From Bacteroidales bacterium (GTDB lineage: Bacteria; Bacteroidota; Bacteroidia; Bacteroidales; JAADJA01), in assembly GCA_021106665.1 (NCBI GenBank), contig JAIOTR010000020.1, positions 1 through 9,644 on the forward strand: 9,644 bases of DNA. Direction: 5' to 3'. Under the pieces are notes generated by a model that was given only the letters and a program-made list of their open reading frames with translations, was not told where the DNA came from and did not search any database. Of this stretch, positions 1 through 5,426 are shown one piece after another. The translations under genes were made by a program, and so were the position numbers. Position 1 is the stretch's first letter; every line of letters starts with the position of its first letter.

Positions 1-311
1 AGGAAGGTTTCAGAAGTTGAAAAAGGATAGCCGATATAAGAAATTGAATTATGCTTCGCAGCTTTTTCACCACCCTTAACATTTGGAACAAGAACAAAAA
101 GCTTTGATTCAGAGTTTGATATATCGATCTTATCAAGTATAACTTCAATATCTTTAAATTGAGGAATTACCTTTGGTGAAACAAAACTCCCTACATCCAA
201 AATATCAAATCCAACCTGCAGCAAAGCATTGATCAATTCCACTTTTTTATCTGTTGGAATAAAACGAGTTAATCCCTGCATTGCATCACGGGGTGTTTCG
301 AGGATTTTCAT
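1..311 (-). CDS. Hydroxymethylglutaryl-CoA lyase, N-terminal part (cut by window edge)
   Basis: The frame opens with ATG at 311-309 and stays open for 103 codons to the left edge, so the C-terminal two thirds are missing. The product is recognised as an HMG-CoA lyase-like member of the DRE-TIM metallolyase family. That enzyme splits HMG-CoA into acetyl-CoA and acetoacetate in leucine breakdown and is cytoplasmic. Visible signs are the PRDAMQG segment at residues 7-13, which holds the catalytic Arg8-Asp9 pair, and the conserved block GSFVSPKVIPQ at 41-51, followed by VPNVKGGEKAA at 75-85. The classical family signature is PRDGLQNE, so this is a divergent version. From memory, Bacteroidota homologues share this variant. 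The C-terminal metal-binding histidines and catalytic cysteine loop lie outside the window. No clear ribosome site precedes the ATG. The gene lies downstream of a large palindromic element. A related DRE-TIM aldolase/lyase cannot be fully excluded. Confidence 0.85.
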   Translation of the reverse strand, partial: MKILETPRDAMQGLTRFIPTDKKVELINALLQVGFDILDVGSFVSPKVIPQFKDIEVILDKIDISNSESKLFVLVPNVKGGEKAAKHNSISYIGYPFSTSETF

Positions 312-361
312 TTGCTTATAATATGTTTTCTATTTTACTATTAAAGCTATTCGTTTTGTCA

Positions 362-591
362 ATTCAATCCCGCTCTGAACAGGGTGTGTGAAAACGAAAA
401 TCTTGTCAATTTTTTTTGCTCCGGCATTTATGCCGAGTTAAAAAACAGAACTTATTTTTTGGCTTTAGCCATTAAAATCAACAACTTAAGGGCTAAAGCC
501 CAACCTCTTTATATATTGTAGCCCACGGTATAAATGCCGTGACAAAAATATTTTCCTGTTTTTACACAGTCTCTGAAGGACGGGGTTAAAT
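362..591. repeat. Nested palindromic element of about 230 bp (REP/MITE-like)
   Basis: Almost the whole gap between the glycosyltransferase and the HMG-CoA lyase gene is one large imperfect inverted repeat. The outer arms are 362-407 and 543-591: ATTCAATCCCG at the left matches ATTTAACCCCG read from the right on the opposite strand, and both continue into GTGTGxAAAAC and GAAAAT. Inside lies a second pair: CGGCATTTATGCCG at 422-435, itself a palindrome, against CACGGTATAAATGCCGTG at 524-541. The centre is a third pair, GGCTTTAGCC (461-470) and GGCTAAAGCC (491-500). All three pairs share nearly the same centre, around 476-481. There is no open reading frame of note. Such elements are typically non-autonomous and multicopy, moved by a transposase elsewhere. 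As RNA it would fold into a long hairpin and could end transcription from either side. Copy number and the mobilising enzyme are unknown. Confidence 0.75.
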
Positions 592-659
592 ATTCGTCCA
601 GTCCTCTTTTATTACCGGAAAAATCGGGACAATCTATTTCCCTATGTGATTAAAGTTAA

Positions 660-2036
660 TCATAGCCTGCTCCGATTTTTTCGGAGGTGTTTCACCTGAT
701 TTTTTATAAACCATAAATTTAAAAGCCAAAGGCTTCCGCCAAACATTAAAACAAAAATTATAAAAGAATAAACAGGTTTTGTTCCAAATAGCATTGTAAG
801 AATATTATTCGCATTAAATTCACCTTTAAAGAAGTTGGGAATTATGAGGTCAAGCATTGGATTAGCCACATCAGTTGGAATAGAATAACTCAGAGTTGCT
901 TTAGCCATTAAGGTGCAAATTATTCCAAAACCTATAAAAATCCAAAATACATATTTAGGAAACTTTTTATGAGATAAATAAAGAATCCCTTCATAAGTGA
1001 GTAAAATTGCCGGTGCAAGCAGGAATCTCGGCCCATATGTCCAGCCTCCCCACCAGCCGAAATAAGATGCTATAAAGAAATAATAAACTACAAACGGTAT
1101 AAAAAGATAGTTGGTTAACAAATACCTGGTTCCTTTCTGTAATGCCGGTTTAATAGCCATTATAGTAAAAAGTAAAACAAATGGAGCATAAAAGAACAAT
1201 CCTTTATACCAGCTAAAACTCAATCCCCATAAAGAAGTAAATCCAGGTATGGAAAAACCGTAATTGCTGTTTAACTGGTCGAAATTATGGTATTTGTAAA
1301 GCATGATAAAAGGGGAACCGGTAAAAATATGATTGTAATAAAGAATAAATAGCAAAGACGGTAAAATGCCTAAACTATAAATTATAGCCGGTTTAATATT
1401 TCTTTTTCGGGCAATCAATTGAATAGCCCACAGAAAAAAGATAACTGCAAGGTTATACTCGCATAAAAAACTTAAGCCAGCAAATATTCCTGCAACAAGA
1501 TATTTTTCCTTTTTTAAATAAATATAAGAAGCCAAAAGCAAGAAACCTGACAATATATGTGGGAAATAGGTTCCTGTGAAAACAAAGATGAAAGAAGCAT
1601 AAAACGGCAACATACTCAAAAATACCGGAGAAACCGATGTCTTGAGATTCTTAATTGCAAGAAAGATTATCAAAAGAATAAAAGTAAAAGGTAAGCTTGC
1701 CGTAAGAAATCCGCCGAGCAAATAAATGTGATCTCCAAATAAGCTACCGTTGTCATCAGGAGAGATGATGCCTGTTTTAACTAATGCACCAAAAAAAGGC
1801 AATACGATATAAGTTGGTAAAGGAGCTTTATCGGTGTAATAATGGCCATCAATAAAACTTTTATCACAAGTAAGTTCGTGGTATTTGTCGAAGCTGAACG
1901 AGCCATCCTCGAAATAAGAAATAATCGGCAAAGCCCTGGAAGTAGTGTTGGCATTCTTCCAGGTATCAAGATAAAATGAACTAATAGCCAGGTTTAGAAT
2001 AAAAAAGACAAGTATAAATATGGTTTTATGTCTCAT
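660..2036 (-). CDS. Polytopic membrane glycosyltransferase, GT-C fold (PMT/ArnT-like)
   Basis: The product is a 458-residue integral membrane protein with roughly ten or more hydrophobic segments. It begins with one right after the ATG (residues 4-22) and ends with one at 423-445 before a basic tail. The large first outer loop carries DGHYYTDKAP at 63-72, with an acidic residue in the region where GT-C glycosyltransferases keep their catalytic aspartate. A second conserved block is GWWGGWTYGPRFLLAPAIL at 327-345. Both are typical of a bacterial PMT/ArnT-like (GT39-related) family. These enzymes move a sugar from a polyprenyl-phosphate carrier onto an acceptor on the outer face of the inner membrane. 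The acceptor (protein, lipid A or polysaccharide) cannot be read from the sequence. The start fits because the signal-anchor-like segment follows MRHK directly. The gene is flanked on both sides by palindromic repeats and no promoter is obvious. A short inverted repeat, CTCCGA/TCGGAG (670-686), overlaps its end but lacks a following T run. Confidence 0.8.
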   Translation of the reverse strand: MRHKTIFILVFFILNLAISSFYLDTWKNANTTSRALPIISYFEDGSFSFDKYHELTCDKSFIDGHYYTDKAPLPTYIVLPFFGALVKTGIISPDDNGSLFGDHIYLLGGFLTASLPFTFILLIIFLAIKNLKTSVSPVFLSMLPFYASFIFVFTGTYFPHILSGFLLLASYIYLKKEKYLVAGIFAGLSFLCEYNLAVIFFLWAIQLIARKRNIKPAIIYSLGILPSLLFILYYNHIFTGSPFIMLYKYHNFDQLNSNYGFSIPGFTSLWGLSFSWYKGLFFYAPFVLLFTIMAIKPALQKGTRYLLTNYLFIPFVVYYFFIASYFGWWGGWTYGPRFLLAPAILLTYEGILYLSHKKFPKYVFWIFIGFGIICTLMAKATLSYSIPTDVANPMLDLIIPNFFKGEFNANNILTMLFGTKPVYSFIIFVLMFGGSLWLLNLWFIKNQVKHLRKNRSRL

Positions 2037-2070
2037 ATTATTCTAACCATTATTCAGGGCCTGACTTTGA

Positions 2071-2226
2071 GGAGGATGTCTCATAAGTCTATTTTAATCC
2101 CTAATGGTCATGTTGAGCCTGTCTTCCATAGGAATGCCTTTGGCAGAAACATAGTTGATTAACAGGATTGTATACATTTCGACAGGCTCAATGTGACCTA
2201 AATTTTTGACTTATGAGACATTCTCC
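2071..2226. repeat. MITE-like palindromic element of about 156 bp with 19-bp terminal inverted repeats
   Basis: The left end GGAGGATGTCTCATAAGTC (2071-2089) matches the right end read on the other strand, GGAGAATGTCTCATAAGTC (2226-2208), at 18 of 19 positions. A second inner pair follows: GGTCATGTTGAGCCTGTC (2106-2123) against GGTCACATTGAGCCTGTC (2198-2181), 16 of 18. A non-palindromic core of about 55 bp lies between. There is no coding potential in it and no convincing target-site duplication. The TTGAGCCTGTC core resembles intergenic repeats I recall as common in Bacteroidota genomes, but this is from memory. The element begins 24 bp after the prohibitin stop codon and ends 35 bp before the glycosyltransferase start. 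Read through, it would form a long hairpin, possibly a terminator or a folded leader for the downstream gene. Confidence 0.75.
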
Positions 2227-2249
2227 CCTTTATTGCTGAAAGAAATAAC

Positions 2250-3082
2250 TTATTTTGTATCCCCAAGTATTATAGGCAGACCATCTTTCGAATTACCTAT
2301 AATTACAACCTTACTGTTAGGCGATTCTGCAAGCTTCACTGTAGCTTCAATTCCCTTTTCGCGTAAAATATTTGCAGTTAAACTGGCGCTGATTATCCTG
2401 TTGGCGGTTGCTTTTCCTTCAGCTTCAATTTTTTGGCGTTCGGCTTCCTGTTTTGCTTTCTCTAGTTTAAATTCGTACTCCAATGACAGTTGCTCTTGTT
2501 TTAATTTGCCCTCATAGCCTGTTTAAGAGTAGCTGGAAGTTTAATCGAACGTATCAGTACCTGGTTCACTTGCACGTATTTACTTTCAAGCAGCGCTTTT
2601 GTTTCTTCATAAATTTCATCCTGAATAATATCACGCTTTGTTGAATAGATTTGTTCGGGCGTATATCTGCCAACAACACTACGGGCAGCAGAACGTAAAC
2701 TGGGAATTATTATGCGCTGCAGGTAGCTTGTTCCTATTTCAGCATGGAGATAGCCAAGTTTGCTGAATTGGGGTTCATACCATGTTGAAACGTCCACCTG
2801 TATTTCCAAACCATTACTTGCCAATACATTCATGTCTTCTCCAATTTCCTGTTGCCTTACTTCATAAATATACATTTTGTTCCAGGGTGCAATAAAGTGA
2901 AAACCTTCTCCATAGGTGTTTTCAAGATCGATGCCACCTCCGAATCGTTTAAATAATACGCCACCCTGTCCGGCGTCAACTGTTACGGTAATACTGTTCC
3001 ATGAAATTAAAAGGATAATAACCGCAACCACCAGTACGGCAATTGGGATAAATTTTTTGGGGTTAAGTTCTTGTTGTGTCAT
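2250..3082 (-). pseudogene. Prohibitin/SPFH (band 7) family protein, split by a one-base frameshift
   Basis: Two reading frames together make one prohibitin-like protein. The first runs from ATG at 3082 to a stop at 2501-2503 (193 codons) and carries an N-terminal membrane anchor (residues 12-28). The SPFH domain follows, with AGQGGVLFKRFGGG at 37-50, FHFIAPWN at 61-68, QVDVSTWY at 95-102 and VVGRYTPEQIYS at 136-147. The second frame continues with EGKLKQEQLS, a basic/acidic coiled coil (KLEKAKQEAERQKIEAEGKA) and the family-like end NSKVVIIGNSKDGLPIILG, stopping at 2250. Restoring one base near 2513-2514, so that ATGAGG reads as ATN GAG G, joins them into 277 residues, normal for the family. 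Prohibitin homologues form membrane-bound ring assemblies linked to membrane quality control. The break removes the coiled coil that such proteins use to assemble. Everything else is intact, so this may be a sequencing error or a very recent mutation. Confidence 0.85.
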
Positions 3083-3106
3083 TTTGATTGATTTTTAAGT
3101 GAAAGG

Positions 3107-3114
3107 CAAAGATA
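3107..3114 (-). promoter_or_regulatory. Bacteroidota-type -7 promoter element upstream of the prohibitin gene
   Basis: On the minus strand the sequence reads TATCTTTG, an exact match to the Bacteroidota sigma factor -7 consensus TAnnTTTG. It lies 24 bp upstream of the prohibitin ATG at 3082, which would give a short leader. No clear TTTG -33 element is seen at the usual spacing. A 10-bp palindrome, TACAATTGTA (3115-3124), sits immediately upstream and could be an operator or chance. Confidence 0.6.
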
Positions 3115-3160
3115 TACAATTGTACAACTAGAGAATATAAAAAAAAAGGAAAGTTATGAT

Positions 3161-3694
3161 CTAATGATAACGAGTTGATGTAAACCGGAAAAATTTAAGT
3201 TTCTCATTGTCAACTTTACTTAATCCGGCTTTCCTTTTTACAATGTCGATTTGTTTTTCAACGGTATCTATTGAAGGAATAGATGGTAAAAGTACGGCCC
3301 TGCTAAAGGAATCGTCAGAAACAATAATGCCATAAATTTGTGGGTCCAGATCATCCAGATCATAGATTTGTTCAGGCTCTGTAAGAACATCAACTGATAA
3401 TTCCATATCATCCAGTTCATCAAAAGTGAGTGAACTAAACCGGGAATCATTAAAAGCTGCTGAAATGGCATTTCTTGCTATTTCTTTGTACAGATTTTCT
3501 TCCCGGGCTTCTATCGTTCCTATGCATCCCCTTAATGATCCATCCAGTTTATGCAATGACACAAAACATCCCCGGCGATTGCTTAAAATATCTTCCGGTA
3601 TGTCTTCCTGATTTGTACTGTCGGAAGTTTTCTTTAACTGATTTACAATAGTTTGTAAAGCTATTTTTGTATAGATAGTTTTAGGTTCGTACAT
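3161..3694 (-). CDS. AMMECR1 domain protein
   Basis: This 177-residue protein is essentially a single AMMECR1 domain. The family hallmark LRGCIG is at residues 54-59, preceded by RRGCFVSLHKLDGS at 40-53. NDSRFSSLTFDEL follows at 82-94, MELSVDVLTEPEQI at 97-110, and the closing SIDTVEKQIDIVKRKAGL at 141-158. There is no signal peptide or membrane segment, so it should be cytoplasmic. The biochemical role of the family is not settled. In many prokaryotes the domain is encoded beside a Memo-like protein and a radical SAM protein (the AmmeMemoRadiSam set), but neither is seen here. The start codon lies one base after the stop of the preceding lipoprotein gene (TAA-C-ATG), so the two are almost certainly translated from one message. 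The C in LRGCIG, likely in the active or binding site, is kept. Confidence 0.9.
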   Translation of the reverse strand: MYEPKTIYTKIALQTIVNQLKKTSDSTNQEDIPEDILSNRRGCFVSLHKLDGSLRGCIGTIEAREENLYKEIARNAISAAFNDSRFSSLTFDELDDMELSVDVLTEPEQIYDLDDLDPQIYGIIVSDDSFSRAVLLPSIPSIDTVEKQIDIVKRKAGLSKVDNEKLKFFRFTSTRYH

Positions 3695-3695
3695 G

Positions 3696-4343
3696 TTATT
3701 TGTCCATCAAATCTTCTGTACGCTCCAGGCCATACTTAGTGTAGAAGTATTTTTTGTGATCCTTTTTAGTTCCATCCTGGTTGTAATGAATGTACTCTTC
3801 CGAATTCAATTCCCCCAATTCATTGGGATCACGAATAATAATGGATTTAACGGATCCATCCAGGAAATAACTTGTTTCTTCAACGAGATGCCCTAAGTCG
3901 TTATAAACATATGTGATCCTTGACTGCCGCTGGAGTGTGTCATTCTTATCGTAGCTGAAAAAATTTTGCTCGATCTTTTGATTTAAATCGTTATACGCAT
4001 AAAAATTTACATTTTTATATTGTACCTCTCCTTCGGGATTGTGTGAAATTTTTGTTTCATCAATTAAATTGTTGCGTTCATCATACTTATAAAAATAGCT
4101 GTCCTTCGAGCGGAGACTACCATCCTTTTTCCTGTATGAATTGGCATGTCGCTCAATGATATTACCATTGTCATCATGCACCAGCTTCGGTTTCTCCTTT
4201 TCGGGTTTTGTGTTTACAGTTTGTTCATTGTTTGTTTTGTTGTCCTTATTTTTCTCCTTCGAATTTTTACATTGAATTAAAGAGAATGAAAAAACAAAAA
4301 CCAGGAGAAAGAACATTATACTTTTTAGAGGTATGCGTTTCAT
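3696..4343 (-). CDS. Putative lipoprotein with YD/RHS-like repeats
   Basis: This 215-residue protein has no name I recognise. It starts MKRIPLK, followed by a hydrophobic stretch at 9-23 and Cys25 (SLIQC). This resembles a lipoprotein signal, although Gln at the position before the cysteine is unusual. A charged linker rich in Lys, Asn and Glu (26-55) is followed by a repeat region of roughly 30-residue period: YFYKYDERNNLIDET (83-97), NFYAYNDLNQKIEQN (113-127) and TYVYNDLGHLVEET (144-157). A fourth, less regular copy lies near 182-205. The pattern YxYNDxGxLxEE, followed by a turn such as LDGS or NQDGT, is like the YD beta-hairpin repeats of RHS/WapA proteins and of many Bacteroidota lipoproteins. 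It is probably anchored to a membrane facing the periplasm or cell surface. The gene sits 80 bp after nusB and is coupled to the AMMECR1 gene downstream. The product's role is unknown. Confidence 0.75.
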   Translation of the reverse strand: MKRIPLKSIMFFLLVFVFSFSLIQCKNSKEKNKDNKTNNEQTVNTKPEKEKPKLVHDDNGNIIERHANSYRKKDGSLRSKDSYFYKYDERNNLIDETKISHNPEGEVQYKNVNFYAYNDLNQKIEQNFFSYDKNDTLQRQSRITYVYNDLGHLVEETSYFLDGSVKSIIIRDPNELGELNSEEYIHYNQDGTKKDHKKYFYTKYGLERTEDLMDK

Positions 4344-4423
4344 ATTTGTTTTTTTAATAATTCCAGAACTTCATATTTTATTGCAAAATTCGTAATTCGG
4401 ATCACAAAGTTGCATTAATTATA

Positions 4424-5389
4424 TTAATTTTCCTTTAATCCCCTTCCGGTTTTTTTGATCTTGTTTTGGGTCTTAAGATCACCGATTAATTTATCAAGGA
4501 TGCCGTTTACAAAAACCTTGCTTTTTGGTGTACTGTACAATTTAGCCAGCTCTATATATTCATTGAGTGTTACTTTTATAGGAATTGAAGGTACTTCCAG
4601 TAATTCAACCAGCGCCATCTTGATAAGCAAAATATCCATGATGGCAATTCGATCCATTTCCCAGTTTTTAGCCTTGTCATCAATCAGTTGCTCATATTCA
4701 TCACTATGAATAATGGTGTTTCGAAATAATTTGATAAGAAACTCTTTATCTTCATTATTTTGGTTTATGGAATCATTTTCGAAAACAACAGGCAACTTGT
4801 AATTTTCATTCCAAGCTTCATTGAAAGATTTTATGGTTTTAATTACAAGTAAATTGGCAGTATGAAAATCCTCGTGCCAATAGATATTTTTATCCTCATA
4901 ATAAGATTGAAGAATCTCGGACCGGGATAAATGTTTTTTAATGATCTTGGTAAAAATATCTTTATCGTTATTATAAGAATTTTCAGGTTTGGTCATGTAG
5001 TCGTTAAATTCCGGGCTGGTCCTGATTTGCACCAATAGCTTGCGGATCATATTTTCCTGATCAACCCATGAAATTTTATACCGGTCAATGTATTTTTGTA
5101 GATCCTTGTTTGCTGATAATTGTTGATAAAATTGATTTTCGATGAAACGTGTGTTTGGATTTAAATCTTCTTCGGTGGGAAAATATTTCTGTTTGTTTTC
5201 GTCCTGTCTCCTCTTAGCAAATTCAACTATATCAATAAGGAGGGATAACTGGTAGACATAGATTTCGTAGAGTTTATCAAGACTTCTGAATAACTCTTTT
5301 TCTCCTGTATCTATCCTGTCGTTAAACGACTGAAAGAACGCGTACAATGCCTGTAGGGCTTTTATTCTCAAGTGCCTTCTGCTAAGCAT
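4424..5389 (-). CDS. nusB: Transcription antitermination factor NusB, Bacteroidota long form
   Basis: NusB binds boxA RNA together with ribosomal protein S10 and supports antitermination of rRNA transcription. The product here is 321 residues, about twice the size of E. coli NusB. The NusB fold is recognised in the C-terminal part, about residues 185-308, with NWEMDRIAIMDILLIKMALVELL (242-264), IPIKVTLNEYIELAKLYS (269-286) and the closing SKVFVNGILDKL (290-301). The N-terminus MLSRRHLRIKALQALYAFFQS also looks NusB-like, as if the fold were split by an inserted helical, charged region (about 30-180). This long form is what I recall for Bacteroidota. A TTG start three codons upstream (5398) is possible, but the ATG at 5389 gives the conserved MLxRRHLRIK start and leaves 19 bp to the -7 element. 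Confidence 0.9.
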   Translation of the reverse strand: MLSRRHLRIKALQALYAFFQSFNDRIDTGEKELFRSLDKLYEIYVYQLSLLIDIVEFAKRRQDENKQKYFPTEEDLNPNTRFIENQFYQQLSANKDLQKYIDRYKISWVDQENMIRKLLVQIRTSPEFNDYMTKPENSYNNDKDIFTKIIKKHLSRSEILQSYYEDKNIYWHEDFHTANLLVIKTIKSFNEAWNENYKLPVVFENDSINQNNEDKEFLIKLFRNTIIHSDEYEQLIDDKAKNWEMDRIAIMDILLIKMALVELLEVPSIPIKVTLNEYIELAKLYSTPKSKVFVNGILDKLIGDLKTQNKIKKTGRGLKEN

Positions 5390-5408
5390 ATATTTCAAAG
5401 AATTTCAG

Positions 5409-5416
5409 CAAAGATA
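5409..5416 (-). promoter_or_regulatory. Bacteroidota-type -7 promoter element of nusB
   Basis: The minus strand reads TATCTTTG, an exact fit to TAnnTTTG. It lies 19 bp before the nusB ATG at 5389 and starts 10 bp after the stop codon of the LysM gene. nusB therefore probably has its own promoter even though the upstream gene points the same way. It is the same octamer as at the prohibitin gene. The position supports ATG 5389 over TTG 5398, which would lie nearly at the transcription start. No -33 TTTG is evident. Confidence 0.6.
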
Positions 5417-5426
5417 TTATAAAATT

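Noticed and set aside
362..591. CRISPR array or riboswitch in the repeat-rich gap
   Set aside because: The repeats are inverted and nested rather than direct and evenly spaced, and no known riboswitch core was recognised.
670..686. Inverted repeat CTCCGA-N5-TCGGAG as a terminator of the glycosyltransferase gene
   Set aside because: It lies inside the last codons of the gene and no T run follows in the direction of transcription.
2206..2517. Open frame of 103 codons on the plus strand across the MITE end and prohibitin gene
   Set aside because: It is antisense to the clear prohibitin C-terminal coding sequence and has no family features.
3137..3171. Weak hairpin GTTAT-N9-ATAAC overlapping the AMMECR1 stop codon, followed by a T-rich run, as an intrinsic terminator
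   Set aside because: The stem is only five AT-rich pairs and too weak to call, although the T tract on the minus strand is suggestive.
4344..4423. Promoter for the lipoprotein gene in the gap after nusB
   Set aside because: The best candidate on the minus strand, GAATTTTG, misses the first base of TAnnTTTG and lacks a well-spaced -33 element. Read-through from nusB is equally possible.
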